From positions 62,001 to 126,000 of the forward strand of contig JAUIIO010000009.1 in NCBI GenBank assembly GCA_030431715.1: DNA of 64,000 nt, in the 5' to 3' direction. A program made the translations under genes and the position numbers. Of this stretch, positions 18,419-27,197 are shown piece after piece (within the stretch, counting starts at the first letter, position 1; every line of letters starts with the position of its first letter). The DNA comes from a bacterium (lineage in GTDB: Bacteria > Bdellovibrionota_C > UBA2361 > RFPC01). The notes beneath the pieces are model-generated. The model searched no databases, was not told the origin of the DNA, and saw only the letters and a program-made list of their open reading frames with translations.

Positions 18419-19054
18419 CTACTGCACTATAAACTGAGCACCTACTTCAAGGTGGTAGTATATTCGGGCGATATCTTCTTCTTCAAGCCGTAGGCCGCCA
18501 AGCTCAGGGAGCTGAATAGGGCCGGAGTGGATAGGGAGTTCTTTGTCTGTAAAGAGAGCGAAATCACCAAGTGCTCCCTTAAGAAGTCGACCGGAGTCAC
18601 CTTCGGCTGGAGCGTTAAGCTTCCTCGCTTTGAAGTACTCTTCGCTGGCATGCCATACTGGATGACGCTGCTTATGGATAATCTGATACACGCCGCCTTT
18701 AAGTCCTGAAGTGTCAATTGCGTCAGTGTCGATAGTTACAGCGAGCTTTAGATCTTTTCCCTGCATAAGCTTTAGCTGCTTTTCACTGGTGCTTAGTAAA
18801 AGCCACGGCTTATTTCCAGCCTCAAGTGAGGGGAGAAATCCAAAAACATTATGTGATTTGTTCTTACTAGCGTAAACGCTCTGTTGCTCGATTTTTGGAG
18901 CAGGTCTCGCTAAAACGATCATCCCGTCTTCTTGCCATGTATTTTGTTCAGTGCTCTGTGTGGAGGAACATCCAGTGAGAATGGCACTGCCACTGATGAG
19001 GGCAACAGCAAGTGTCATCGCGCTAAGTGAACGAATGTTAGCCGATATTTTCAT
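18419..19054 (-). CDS. YkuD-like (L,D-transpeptidase fold) lipoprotein lacking the catalytic Cys
   Basis: Start set at the Met at 19054, preceded by ACAGG, rather than at 19114. The signal peptide ends in lipobox LTGC. After a short linker, 'KPWLLLSTSEKQLKLMQG' is the first YkuD strand pair, followed by 'GVYQIIHKQRHPVW' and a C-terminal half 'LPIHSGPI' then 'LGGLRLEEEDIARIYYHL'. In active enzymes this end reads HG...SxGCxRL with the nucleophile Cys; here the Cys is replaced by Leu in GGLRL while the His and following helix remain. It probably binds peptidoglycan or regulates rather than crosslinks (inference). Confidence 0.65.
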   Translation of the reverse strand: MKISANIRSLSAMTLAVALISGSAILTGCSSTQSTEQNTWQEDGMIVLARPAPKIEQQSVYASKNKSHNVFGFLPSLEAGNKPWLLLSTSEKQLKLMQGKDLKLAVTIDTDAIDTSGLKGGVYQIIHKQRHPVWHASEEYFKARKLNAPAEGDSGRLLKGALGDFALFTDKELPIHSGPIQLPELGGLRLEEEDIARIYYHLEVGAQFIVQ

Positions 19055-19305
19055 TTTATAACCTGTAAAATACATAAACGTGTGGCTACTGCGTATATTA
19101 AAGCCAGTCATCATAATACGACAAGAGGGGATAAATCCATATCTTGGGATACCTTATGATTTCAGGCTCTTATCCTTATATTACCTTAGATTCAGTGAGT
19201 GGATGAAAAGATTCAGACGTGCCGATGTGACAGTGTTTTGATTTGGGGGTCGGTTTGCTTGAAGTATTGTAACCCATCAGGTACCGTATCGCTGTTAGGT
19301 AATCC

Positions 19306-20100
19306 ATGTACAGTATGAGAGCACTACTCAATTTCCGGTTTGTTTCACTGGTCGTATCGCTGCCGCTTACGCTCGTCTCGTGTCACACGATAGATATCTT
19401 TGATAGCTCTGCGTCAGATATTCAGAGTTATGAGAAAATTAAATCAGCAAGACCGGAGCCACGCCCTACTTACCGCATAGCTACTCGTCCACCTCAATTG
19501 CCAGCACCTCGACTCGAAAAGACCCCTGAGGTTGAAAAAGAGCTCTATTATTTCCTTAAGGGGAGTAAATCTTTTATTCGGGCCTCTCTTAAGCGACGTG
19601 AGAAGTATGACCAAGTAGTCCGAGCTATCTTCAGAGATGAAGGTATCCCTGAAGAGCTTATCAATGTCGCCATGATTGAAAGTGGCTTTAGGCGCGAAGC
19701 GAAAAGCCCGGCGGGCGCGGTGGGCCTCTGGCAATTCACCCGGTCTACAGGGGAAGTTTACGGTCTTGAAGCTGGTTTTCTCGGAGATGACAGAAAGGAT
19801 CCTATTCTCTCAACTATAGCCGCAGCGAGACACTTACGAGACCTCTATCTTGCATATAGAGACTGGAACCTCGTACTAGCCGCTTACAATGCTGGGTCAG
19901 GCGCAGTAGACAGGGCAAGATCACGTGCCGGCTCGGATGATTTCTGGGTTATTGCTAGGAAGAAAAAGCTCCCGCTTCAGACACGTCGTTATGTACCGAA
20001 ATTTATCGCTGCCGCGCTTATTGTTGGAAATCCCGGACATTATGGGATAAGTGGGATTGCCAGTGATTCCAGCAGGCCAAAAGACAAGTCAGTAGGATAG
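19306..20100 (+). CDS. Lytic murein transglycosylase (SLT domain) lipoprotein
   Basis: A 264-residue protein; the start may be ATG 19306 or 19315. The signal peptide has a lipobox (TLVSC). Residues about 95-220 are a Slt/MltD-type lysozyme-like domain: '[10 protein letters not shown]' with the catalytic Glu, '[16 protein letters not shown]', '[16 protein letters not shown]' and '[16 protein letters not shown]'. It cleaves peptidoglycan glycan strands, forming 1,6-anhydromuramic acid. It lacks the C-terminal LysM repeats of MltD. It ends 2 bp before ispF, with which it may be co-transcribed, and is divergent from the YkuD-like gene. Confidence 0.9.
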   Translation: MYSMRALLNFRFVSLVVSLPLTLVSCHTIDIFDSSASDIQSYEKIKSARPEPRPTYRIATRPPQLPAPRLEKTPEVEKELYYFLKGSKSFIRASLKRREKYDQVVRAIFRDEGIPEELINVAMIESGFRREAKSPAGAVGLWQFTRSTGEVYGLEAGFLGDDRKDPILSTIAAARHLRDLYLAYRDWNLVLAAYNAGSGAVDRARSRAGSDDFWVIARKKKLPLQTRRYVPKFIAAALIVGNPGHYGISGIASDSSRPKDKSVG

Positions 20101-20101
20101 T

Positions 20102-20590
20102 ATGGCAGGCGATATTCGAATCGGCCAAGGCTATGATGTACACAGATTTATTGAAGGTCGTCCACTGATTCTGGGAGGGGTCACGATCCCACATGAGTAT
20201 GGCCTGCAGGGACACTCAGACGCCGATGCTCTTCTTCACTCAATAACCGACGCTCTCCTTGGGGCGATTGCTGATGGTGATATCGGCAAACATTTTCCAG
20301 ATACAGATCCAGAGTGGAAAGGTGCAGATAGTGCGAAGCTCCTTGAGGCGGTGCATCAGCGACTTGCTGCTGCTGGTTGGAGTATCGTGAATATTGATGC
20401 AACCGTTGTCACAGAAGCTCCGAAATTAGCTCCGTATATAAACCCCATGAGAGAGCGTATCGCTGCTATTTTGCACTTAAGTTCCGATCGAGTATCTCTA
20501 AAAGCTACAACCTCAGAAAAGCTTGGCTTTATCGGCAAAGGGGAGGGGCTTGCTGCCCAGAGCGTGGTTCTTATTACCAAATCGTCGTGA
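20102..20590 (+). CDS. ispF: 2-C-methyl-D-erythritol 2,4-cyclodiphosphate synthase IspF
   Basis: A 162-residue protein, standard length. It catalyses cyclisation of CDP-ME-2-phosphate to MEcPP in the MEP isoprenoid pathway. Metal ligands are seen in 'GYDVHRF' (Asp12, His14) and '[19 protein letters not shown]', with '[18 protein letters not shown]' and '[14 protein letters not shown]' completing the signature. It makes isoprenoids that also supply the polyprenyl phosphate used by the glycolipid genes. Its stop overlaps the GTG start of the next gene (GTGA). Confidence 0.97.
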   Translation: MAGDIRIGQGYDVHRFIEGRPLILGGVTIPHEYGLQGHSDADALLHSITDALLGAIADGDIGKHFPDTDPEWKGADSAKLLEAVHQRLAAAGWSIVNIDATVVTEAPKLAPYINPMRERIAAILHLSSDRVSLKATTSEKLGFIGKGEGLAAQSVVLITKSS

Positions 20591-21303
20591 AGATCTGTTC
20601 AATTACTCCCGTTTTAAATGAAGAGCAAAATATCAGGGATGTGATATTTGAGCTAAAAAAAAACACGCTTAAAGATAAGCGAATTGATAAAATTATAGTA
20701 GTCGATAATGGCAGTACCGATAGCACCGTACAGGTTGCTATTGCGGCGGGAGCTTCTGTAGTAAGCGAACCGCAAAAGGGCTATGGGGCTGCGTGTTTAC
20801 GGGGAATAAAAGAGATCGACTCTGAATGTGATGTCGTACTTTTTATCGACGGTGATGGAAGTGATGTGGCAAAGGAATGGTTAAGGATAGTTGAGCCGAT
20901 CTTTGAGCAGCGTGCAGATATAGTTGTTGGCTCACGTGTGCTCGGAGACTCCGAGAGAGGAGCCCTGTCCCCTCATCAAAGATTTGGCAACATGCTGGCG
21001 TCCTTCTTACTGCGAGCTCTCTACGGGAAGCGAGTGACTGATCTGGGACCATTTAGAGCGTTGCGTACTGATGCGTTAGCAGCCTTAGAGATGGATGACA
21101 TGGACTTTGGATGGACGGTTCAGATGCAGGCTCGGGCACTTAAGCAGGGGCTTCGTTACGAGGAGGTTCCTGTGAGTTACCGAAGAAGACAGGGGGGAGT
21201 TTCTAAGATTTCAGGGAACCTGTGGGCGAGTTTTTTGGCGGGGAGGAAGATACTTCGGGTGATTTTTGGGGAATATTTTAGAAACGGCTCCAAGTCATTT
21301 TAA
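20587..21303 (+). CDS. Family 2 glycosyltransferase, polyprenyl-phosphate type
   Basis: A 238-residue GT2 protein starting at GTG, overlapping the ispF stop by 4 bp. Motifs are '[12 protein letters not shown]', '[12 protein letters not shown]', '[10 protein letters not shown]', metal-binding 'FIDGDGSDV', 'VVGSRVLGD' and '[16 protein letters not shown]'. The soluble single domain and '[17 protein letters not shown]' tail are typical of DPM1/GtrB-like or UDP-glucose:polyprenyl-phosphate transferases that work at the inner membrane. Sugar not determinable. It is the last gene before a repeat-rich gap. Confidence 0.88.
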   Translation: MKICSITPVLNEEQNIRDVIFELKKNTLKDKRIDKIIVVDNGSTDSTVQVAIAAGASVVSEPQKGYGAACLRGIKEIDSECDVVLFIDGDGSDVAKEWLRIVEPIFEQRADIVVGSRVLGDSERGALSPHQRFGNMLASFLLRALYGKRVTDLGPFRALRTDALAALEMDDMDFGWTVQMQARALKQGLRYEEVPVSYRRRQGGVSKISGNLWASFLAGRKILRVIFGEYFRNGSKSF

Positions 21304-21314
21304 GTGGCTCAAGT

Positions 21315-21395
21315 ATCACCTGCACCTTGACCTTAACCTATACCTGCTCCAAAAACATTTTGATGGTATAGGTCTAGGTCAAGGTTAAGGTGTGG
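21315..21395. repeat. Period-6 degenerate inverted array
   Basis: Left arm is successive CCTNNN hexamers (CCTTGA, CCTTAA, CCTATA, CCTGCT). After a short spacer the right arm has GGTNNN hexamers (GGTATA, GGTCTA, GGTCAA, GGTTAA, GGTGTG). The arms can pair imperfectly; hexamer order differs between arms. No ORF. Confidence 0.8.
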
Positions 21396-21431
21396 TTTGT
21401 GACTGGGCGGTTATCGGTGCTTGGGCTAAGA

Positions 21432-21510
21432 GGTTGCTTCGTCGTTCGACCTGACGGTATCGCTATTTTGCTTGCAGCAAAATGCCTTACGGCACGCGCC
21501 TCGCAATGAC
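21432..21510. repeat. Interspersed palindromic element, copy C
   Basis: Starts GTTGCTTCGTCGTTCGACC and ends CCTCGCAATGAC as in the other copies. It has an internal ATTTTGC...GCAAAAT hairpin. It lies in the 415-bp gap between a GT2 gene and cpaB, between two period-6 arrays. Confidence 0.75.
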
Positions 21511-21535
21511 GACAAATCGCCTAGTAAGATTTTAC

Positions 21536-21606
21536 CTACCCTAGACCGTAACCTGAAGTCTTTTGGTATAGGTGCAGGTTAAGGTCTAGGTTCAGGGGGA
21601 GGGGGA
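21536..21606. repeat. Second period-6 degenerate inverted array
   Basis: Left CCTAGACCGTAACCTG faces right GGTATA GGTGCA GGTTAA GGTCTA GGTTCA and two GGGGGA hexamers. CAGGTTAAGGTCTAGG is the reverse complement of the left arm with one mismatch over the core. Confidence 0.8.
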
Positions 21607-21657
21607 CCGGCCTTCGCAGAAAGCTTCGGACGGTTATTTAGGAGCTTTGGCTCCTGA

Positions 21658-21693
21658 ATAAAAAAGGGGCAGGCAAATACATGCCTGCCCCTT
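21658..21693 (-). terminator. Rho-independent terminator of the cpaB-like gene
   Basis: Perfect 12-bp stem: AAGGGGCAGGCA at 21664-21675 with TGCCTGCCCCTT at 21682-21693, and a 6-base loop. On the minus strand it is followed directly by a run of T residues. It lies about 25 bp beyond the cpaB stop. Confidence 0.9.
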
Positions 21694-21718
21694 AAGAGAG
21701 CTATGCGTTAAGGAAAAT

Positions 21719-22693
21719 TTATTTTTTGTTTATTTCAACAAATCTGTCTTTTCTTTGAAGTTTACCGTTAATAAGTGCCATTTCGATTTTCTCTCCGTGG
21801 CGTCCAGTTACGATTACGGTTCCTTCGATGACAGTTCTGTTATCGTAGTTGTTTTCACCTGAAAGATTCTTTCTTGTGAGTACTCCTAGTGGTGCGCCAC
21901 TTGTAGTCTCATCTTCAAATCCTCTTAGGTGCATTACAATCTGTCCACTGTTAGCTGCAAGGCTGATTTTTTGAGCATCTGCGCCAGTAGCCATGAGTGT
22001 TACTGTTGTTGGGATTGGTGCCGCAGGGTCACTGTTTGGGTCAACCTGTCGCTCGGCAGAGAGGATTTTTACGTTCTCAACGAGAAGCTTTGCAGAAAGC
22101 TCGCCGCCCATCTGAGTAATCCAGTGAAGGTCAACGTGAGCTCCAGCTCTTGCCCAACCCTCAACACTTGAAGTAGCGTTGGTGTTTATTGCTACGGCAC
22201 GGAATCCTTTCGGGATGGTGCTTGCAATAATGTTTGATGGATTCTTGTCAGATGTCCATGATGTTGGAAATGGTCTGTTTGCAGGAATGCTGTTTACAGC
22301 GAACTTACCGGCGATGAGTTGGAACTCAGTCGCAGTATCCTGAGCAACTGCCGTAACAGGGCGCTCAACTGTTTTAAACATATCTGGCTTTAAAAGTTTT
22401 CCTCGTTCAATGGTTCGTATCGGTACGAGAACTTTCTTAAGAACTGGTTTGGGAGCTACTGTTCTCTCAACAATAACTTTTTCAACAACCTTTTCTTGTG
22501 GCTTGGTATTTCCCAGTGCGAAAATGGCTGTAGCGACACAGGTTCCTATTACCATTGCTAGTAAAACCTGAGCGATAAGTCTGTGTTTTTGTCGTTTCCC
22601 TCGAGCGAAATTACCGCTAAAAGAACCGGATGATGCTCCCAGTTGTCCACCGAGGAACTGACTTGCTGAATTATTTGCGTGATAGTTTTTCAT
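21719..22693 (-). CDS. cpaB: Flp pilus assembly protein CpaB-like
   Basis: Start placed at the Met at 22693, preceded by GAGAGAAAAGG, rather than at 22756. A Ser/Gly-rich cytoplasmic head is followed by one transmembrane segment near residues 45-62 ('VLLAMVIGTCVATAIFAL'). Next is a SAF domain ('VLVPIRTIERGKLLKPDMF') and the RcpC/CpaB domain ('FRAVAINTNATSSVEGWARAG', key part AGAHVDLHWI). CpaB is a periplasmic/inner-membrane part of tight-adherence pili. No other cpa/tad gene lies in the window, so it is either solitary or part of a dispersed system. It has its own terminator. Confidence 0.88.
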   Translation of the reverse strand: MKNYHANNSASQFLGGQLGASSGSFSGNFARGKRQKHRLIAQVLLAMVIGTCVATAIFALGNTKPQEKVVEKVIVERTVAPKPVLKKVLVPIRTIERGKLLKPDMFKTVERPVTAVAQDTATEFQLIAGKFAVNSIPANRPFPTSWTSDKNPSNIIASTIPKGFRAVAINTNATSSVEGWARAGAHVDLHWITQMGGELSAKLLVENVKILSAERQVDPNSDPAAPIPTTVTLMATGADAQKISLAANSGQIVMHLRGFEDETTSGAPLGVLTRKNLSGENNYDNRTVIEGTVIVTGRHGEKIEMALINGKLQRKDRFVEINKK

Positions 22694-22907
22694 AACCTTT
22701 TCTCTCTCTTTATTAATGTAGGGAACTGAACTTGGTGCAGGTTCTATCCCGTACACACACTGATCCTTGTACCGACGGGGAATGCTTCCAAAAAAAATGC
22801 ATATTGGAGAAAAAATAATATTACTTGTAATAATAGGCTCTTAGCCGCATACTATATGTAGTTTTGAGGTTCTCTATGCGTAACTTCCTAAGAAAATCTA
22901 TGAGGAA

Positions 22908-23924
22908 ATGCCCGTGAAATCCCGCACTCCCTATGCGAATTCGTTCGCTATGGCTCTCCCTGATCGTGAAATCTCGAACGATGAACTCTCCACGTTTATT
23001 GATACAAGCGATGAGTGGATATCAAAGCGTACCGGTATTAAGAAGCGGTACTGGGTGTCTGAGGGCACAACCACGAGTAGCCTCGCTGTCGAGGCGGCAA
23101 GCAAGAGTATCGACCAGCTTTCAAATGGAACCCAAATTGATGCAATTATTGCAGCAACACTTTCTCCTGACTATTCATTTCCCGGAATCGGAGTCCAAAT
23201 TCAGGATGCGCTTGGGCTTCCTCCTGTGCCTGCATACGACGTGAGGAATCAGTGTTCAGGATTTCTCTACGCGATGGAAATGGGAGGAGCGCTTATCTCT
23301 ACTGGAGTTTATGAAAATATTCTGATTGTAGGAGCAGAAGTACATTCTACCGGCATGGATAAAACGACACGTGGGAGAGATATTGCCGTTCTCTTTGGCG
23401 ACGGCGCTGGAAGCTGTATCTTATCGCATGGGAAACGATCTGGATTGTCATTTGAACTTGTTGGTACGGAGCTCCATTCTGATGGGGCTTACGCGAAAGA
23501 ACTCTGGTGTGAGCATCCGGGAAGTGTGCTGTTTCCCGATCGGCTTACCGAGGAGCTTGTGCGTGAGGGAAAAGTATTTCCTGAGATGAATGGTCGGCTT
23601 GTCTTTGAGAATGCGGTTAGACATATGACGGAAGTTTCGCTCTCTCTTCTTGCAAAGCATGGCTATGGCTCTAGTGATGTTTCTCTTTTCCTTCCTCATC
23701 AGGCAAACCTTCGTATCAATACTATGGTTGCTCAAAAACTTGGTTTAAACGAATCTCAAGTTTTTAGTACCATTCAAGATTACGGCAATACTACCGCGGC
23801 AACGATTCCCATAGGCTTTACGCGAGCAGTAGAGGAGGGAGCATTTACGAGCGGCGATCTTGTGCTGAGTGCAGCTTTTGGAAGTGGTTTTACTTGGGGA
23901 GCTGCACTTTACCGAGTTGTTTGA
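22908..23924 (+). CDS. fabH: 3-oxoacyl-ACP synthase III (FabH)
   Basis: A 338-residue thiolase-fold condensing enzyme starting fatty-acid synthesis from acyl-CoA and malonyl-ACP. 'DTSDEWISKRTGI' is near residue 30. The catalytic triad is visible: Cys116 in NQCSGF, His264 in LPHQANLRI and Asn294 in YGNTTAATIP. Insertions are longer than in E. coli FabH near residues 190-215 ('ELWCEHPGSVLFPDR'), as in DarB-like or FabH2-type homologues, so a role in a special lipid is possible. It is divergent from cpaB and not in a fab cluster. Confidence 0.9.
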   Translation: MPVKSRTPYANSFAMALPDREISNDELSTFIDTSDEWISKRTGIKKRYWVSEGTTTSSLAVEAASKSIDQLSNGTQIDAIIAATLSPDYSFPGIGVQIQDALGLPPVPAYDVRNQCSGFLYAMEMGGALISTGVYENILIVGAEVHSTGMDKTTRGRDIAVLFGDGAGSCILSHGKRSGLSFELVGTELHSDGAYAKELWCEHPGSVLFPDRLTEELVREGKVFPEMNGRLVFENAVRHMTEVSLSLLAKHGYGSSDVSLFLPHQANLRINTMVAQKLGLNESQVFSTIQDYGNTTAATIPIGFTRAVEEGAFTSGDLVLSAAFGSGFTWGAALYRVV

Positions 23925-23980
23925 GTATCCGCTGAAGTTCGCAATACTAGTGCACTGTAAATTAATATTTTGGGCATATG

Positions 23981-24100
23981 GTCATTGCGAGGAGATGAGG
24001 CGTCAGCCGAACGACGCGGCAATCCTCAGGTCTTATAGAGAGCCGGGATGCAGAGATTGCCGCGTCGTTCGACATAAATGTCTCAGCTCCTCGCAATGAC
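23981..24100. repeat. Interspersed palindromic element, copy D
   Basis: Perfect terminal inverted repeat: GTCATTGCGAGGAG at 23981 and CTCCTCGCAATGAC ending at 24100. Inside, GAACGACGCGGCAATC faces GATTGCCGCGTCGTTC, a 16-bp perfect inverted repeat. It separates convergent fabH and a pyruvyltransferase-like gene and could serve both as a 3'-end structure. Confidence 0.88.
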
Positions 24101-24136
24101 GATGTGAAAAAACTTATGTTACCGTTTGCTAGCGTA

Positions 24137-25357
24137 CTACGAATTAACGGCGGCCGGAGAAGCGTCGTTTTCAGTAGCTGTAAAGTATCTCTCTCTAAGA
24201 GTAACAGCGGCACGTTGGGCGCCTCTTTTGAGATCTTCAACGATTGTACTCTGATGGGTACGAAGCTGAGCGCGTTTATTCCAAGCTTTTACTACGGTAT
24301 CCCTGAAGTTCTCAGCGCTCATGTCTTTAAGCTCAAGGCTATAATCTTCACAGTCAAGAAGGCGCATATAGCCTCTTACTTTTGGTGCATAGACCAAGCC
24401 AACAATTGGAACGCCTACTGCAGAGGAGAGTACGAGTGAATGAAAACGCATACCGATAAGGAGGCCACATCTACGCATCGCTGCTTGGATGTCATGGCTC
24501 AGATATTTACTATTATGGATAACTTTGGCGCCTACCATCTCAGCAACTTTATACGTTACCTTCTCGTCCATTGGCTGGGTTGAGAAGAGTAGGGGAGTAA
24601 ACCGTTCGTTAACCTGTTCTTTTGCCTGATTAATACCTTCAGCCAGCATTTCAAGGAACTTCTCTTTGCTGCCTACTCGTTCATCGGCAGAGAGCCAAGA
24701 ATCAATATAGGTCGTGACATTAATTCCGAGCAAGGGAAGCTCTGACGATATTCCTTCTTCCTCGAGAATCTGTTCAGCGCGTTCATCAGAAGAGACCGGA
24801 TTAATGAAAGCTGCGTCACCTGTGACCTCGATAGGCTTTGTAACTCCAATTTTTCGTGAAAGAGCCTCGCTATCACGCTCTCTCATAATAACGAGGTCAC
24901 TCCCGTTAATTACCCACTTCGCAAAGAGTCTACTCCAGAAAGAAGGAAAGGGGCCAATACCGCAGCTGTAGCATACGACTTTACATCCGGTGAGTTTGGC
25001 CCATGGCATAAGAAAAATGAGAGTTATTAGAAAATTAAAAGCTGGGTTCCACAGTTTTTTGCCAAAGATAATCCCGTCACAAATAAGGGCGATGTCACTT
25101 TTTGCGATACAACGAAACGTTGGGATGCCAAGAAGTCGGATACTTCCAGTCCATGGCATAACATTCACCCCCTTAACATTATAGGTGGATCCGTAGTTGT
25201 CATCGATAAAGTGGGGATGAGTAGAAGGAACGAGAAACTCTGCGTCCGGGATCTCTTTACTAACAACATCAAGGATTGCTGAAAGAATAGCGGCATCTCC
25301 GAGGTTTCTTCCCGAATTGTTGCCGAGGAGAGTAATGGTTGGGGTATTCGATTTCAT
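24137..25357 (-). CDS. Polysaccharide pyruvyl transferase family protein
   Basis: A 406-residue GT-B-like protein of the CsaB/WcaK family. 'ITLLGNNSGRNLGDAAILSA' has the N-terminal GD-A motif, 'VCYSCGIGPF' the mid-domain motif, 'IMRERDSEALSRKIG' and 'EVTGDAAF' the hinge, and 'GLLIGMRFHSLVLSSAVGVP' the C-terminal RxHS motif. The family adds pyruvate ketals from PEP to sugars of surface polysaccharides. The acceptor is unknown; no polysaccharide gene adjoins it directly. It lies 28 bp downstream of the MBL-fold gene on the same strand. Confidence 0.87.
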   Translation of the reverse strand: MKSNTPTITLLGNNSGRNLGDAAILSAILDVVSKEIPDAEFLVPSTHPHFIDDNYGSTYNVKGVNVMPWTGSIRLLGIPTFRCIAKSDIALICDGIIFGKKLWNPAFNFLITLIFLMPWAKLTGCKVVCYSCGIGPFPSFWSRLFAKWVINGSDLVIMRERDSEALSRKIGVTKPIEVTGDAAFINPVSSDERAEQILEEEGISSELPLLGINVTTYIDSWLSADERVGSKEKFLEMLAEGINQAKEQVNERFTPLLFSTQPMDEKVTYKVAEMVGAKVIHNSKYLSHDIQAAMRRCGLLIGMRFHSLVLSSAVGVPIVGLVYAPKVRGYMRLLDCEDYSLELKDMSAENFRDTVVKAWNKRAQLRTHQSTIVEDLKRGAQRAAVTLRERYFTATENDASPAAVNS

Positions 25358-25385
25358 AAGTTACTACGCTCTTGTGTGGTTCGAG

Positions 25386-26111
25386 TTAATCTTCGTGTGA
25401 AGAGGCTAATTCGTGGTTCTCACCAGGCTGTAAAGTAATAGTATCTATGTCCAGCGGAAGGCAAGCCTCTTTGAATTCCTCTGGAGTTCCGGTTAAAAGT
25501 GGGAATGTGCTGTGGTGTATTGGAATAGCCGTAGCACATCTTAAGTATTTTGCCGCTTTTGCTGCCTCTACGGGGTCCATGGTAAAGCGGTCACCGATTG
25601 GCAAAAAGGCAATATCAGGTTGATACCTCTTTCCGATAAGCTTCATGTCTTTAAAAAGACAGGTATCCCCGGCGTGGTAAAAGCTACGAACATCATCCTG
25701 CACGACAACACCACAAGGTTCACCAGCATAGACCGGGCCATTCGCGGTATCGTAAGAGCTTGAGTGAAAGGCGTTTGTAAGTGTGATCTGAAATTCTTCC
25801 CAAGTAATTGTTCCACCTTTGTTCATGGGCAGGACACTACTTTCTGGAACACCTTCAGCGATCATAATCATAGCAAGTTCGTAGGTCGCTGCGATACTAC
25901 AGCCATATGCTTTAGCAAGTCGCGTCGCATCACTGGCGTGATCGCTGTGCCCATGAGTGAGAACAATAAGATCAAGTCTGTCTGGTTTTTTTAAGTTGTC
26001 AGGGCAGGTCGGGTTCCCCTCAAGCCAAGGATCGATAGCTATCGTTTTATCATCTGAGTGTAGAAAAACAGCAGAGTGACCCGCGTACGTGATTGTTTTT
26101 ATATGTGGCAT
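25386..26111 (-). CDS. UPF0173-type metallo-beta-lactamase-fold hydrolase
   Basis: A 241-residue MBL-fold protein. 'TYAGHSAVFLHSDDKTIAID' starts the fold; 'LTHGHSDHASDA' is the HxHxDH zinc motif; further ligands are in 'NAFHSSSYD', 'FYHAGDTCLF' and the late 'PIHHSTFP'. This matches the UPF0173 (YtkL) family, metal-dependent hydrolases of unproven substrate. Its start overlaps the purN stop by 1 bp, so it is cotranscribed with purN; a metabolic repair role is plausible but not shown. Confidence 0.88.
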   Translation of the reverse strand: MPHIKTITYAGHSAVFLHSDDKTIAIDPWLEGNPTCPDNLKKPDRLDLIVLTHGHSDHASDATRLAKAYGCSIAATYELAMIMIAEGVPESSVLPMNKGGTITWEEFQITLTNAFHSSSYDTANGPVYAGEPCGVVVQDDVRSFYHAGDTCLFKDMKLIGKRYQPDIAFLPIGDRFTMDPVEAAKAAKYLRCATAIPIHHSTFPLLTGTPEEFKEACLPLDIDTITLQPGENHELASSHED

Positions 26112-26764
26112 TATGTTGTTCCTAAAATGAAATCATTTAAGGTGGCTTCTTTCTGAGCTGTGTCTGAGTAGACTAGCGTATTCTCTGAATCAATGAAAAT
26201 ATCTCCGGTAGCGATGTGGTTTAGAACCCATGGAAAAAGACGGTGTTCGAGTTCTAGCACCCTGCTGGCCAGAATGTGGGCGTTGTCCTGCGGGTCTATC
26301 TGACACTTGCTCTGTGCGATGATTGGCCCACCATCTACTTCGTGACCAACGAAATGCACTGAACAGCCATGCTCGGGCACCTTTGCCTCAAGTGCTCGTT
26401 TATGGGTGTCTAGCCCCGGAAACGCAGGCAAGAGAGAGGGGTGGATATTAATCATCTTCCCCTCATAAGAGTCTACGACTTCGGGTTCAACTATCTGCAT
26501 ATATCCGGCTAGGACGATGAGATTAGGCCTAAAAGTGGCTGCTTGCTCAAAGAGCCAGCTCTTTTGTTCCTTTACTGAGCTAAAATCACTTCTAGGGCGT
26601 GAGCAGGTAGAAATCCCACAATCTCTGGCATAGGAGAGCCCCGGCGCCTCTGGCTTGTTACTTAAAACATGTGTAATTTTATAGTGTTGGGCGGACTCAA
26701 CGAGGCTCTTAAGGTTAGAACCACGGCCAGAGATAAATACAATGACATTAAAATCGTTTTGCAT
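26111..26764 (-). CDS. purN: Phosphoribosylglycinamide formyltransferase PurN
   Basis: A 217-residue enzyme for the third step of de novo purine synthesis, moving a formyl group from 10-formyl-THF to GAR. 'VIVFISGRGSNLKSLVE' binds phosphate. 'MINIHPSLLPAFPGLDTHK' holds the catalytic Asn and His, and 'HEVDGGPIIAQ' the catalytic Asp. Length is normal. It is first in a short minus-strand operon with the MBL-fold gene. Its 5' end overlaps or abuts the divergent exported-protein gene. Confidence 0.95.
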   Translation of the reverse strand: MQNDFNVIVFISGRGSNLKSLVESAQHYKITHVLSNKPEAPGLSYARDCGISTCSRPRSDFSSVKEQKSWLFEQAATFRPNLIVLAGYMQIVEPEVVDSYEGKMINIHPSLLPAFPGLDTHKRALEAKVPEHGCSVHFVGHEVDGGPIIAQSKCQIDPQDNAHILASRVLELEHRLFPWVLNHIATGDIFIDSENTLVYSDTAQKEATLNDFILGTT

Positions 26765-26786
26765 GGAAACTGAATCTAAACCGGAT

Positions 26787-27182
26787 ATGAAACAATATCA
26801 ATTTTTCGCATTGCTCTTCTTCATTCTGTCAGGCCTCATCCCCCAGCAGCTCCTCGCTGGTGATGGTGATTCCGGGCGCCGTGTCATTGATACAGACTCA
26901 GATCGGACGGATAAACAAAATTTTGATAAGCGCTTACCGCCAGTTGTCCCCGGGGGAGAGATCTTCCTTAATGGGAAACGCATTCGAGTTATATCTACTT
27001 CTGGGCCAGTGCCTGTCTCGCCACCGCCTGAAGCTCCAACGGCTGCATGTGTTCCATCAAAAGAGGGAGATTGCAGTAAGAGCAGAGATAACGGAAGTAT
27101 CTCGGTTATCGTTGACGAAAGGGGAGATCGGCACAAGCCTCGTCCTGGGAGAACGCTTGGAGATATAAGACGAGAGAAGTAA
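26787..27182 (+). CDS. Small exported hypothetical protein
   Basis: From ATG 26787 the protein is 131 residues; ATGs at 26742 and 26763 are in frame but lie inside purN. A clean signal peptide is seen ('FFALLFFILSGLIPQQLLAG'). The mature part is short, charged and proline-rich: an RVIDTDSDRTDKQN stretch, then 'LPPVVPGGEIFLNGKRIRV' and a Cys pair around a Pro/Ala segment. No family was recognised; it is probably periplasmic. It is divergent from purN and converges on the K+ channel gene. Confidence 0.55.
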   Translation: MKQYQFFALLFFILSGLIPQQLLAGDGDSGRRVIDTDSDRTDKQNFDKRLPPVVPGGEIFLNGKRIRVISTSGPVPVSPPPEAPTAACVPSKEGDCSKSRDNGSISVIVDERGDRHKPRPGRTLGDIRREK

Positions 27183-27197
27183 AGGACAGTTTCCTTC

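Noticed and set aside
23869..24240. Open frames on both strands across the element at 23981
   Set aside because: They read through the inverted repeat and overlap the ends of fabH and the pyruvyltransferase-like gene; the shared peptide endings come from repeat DNA.
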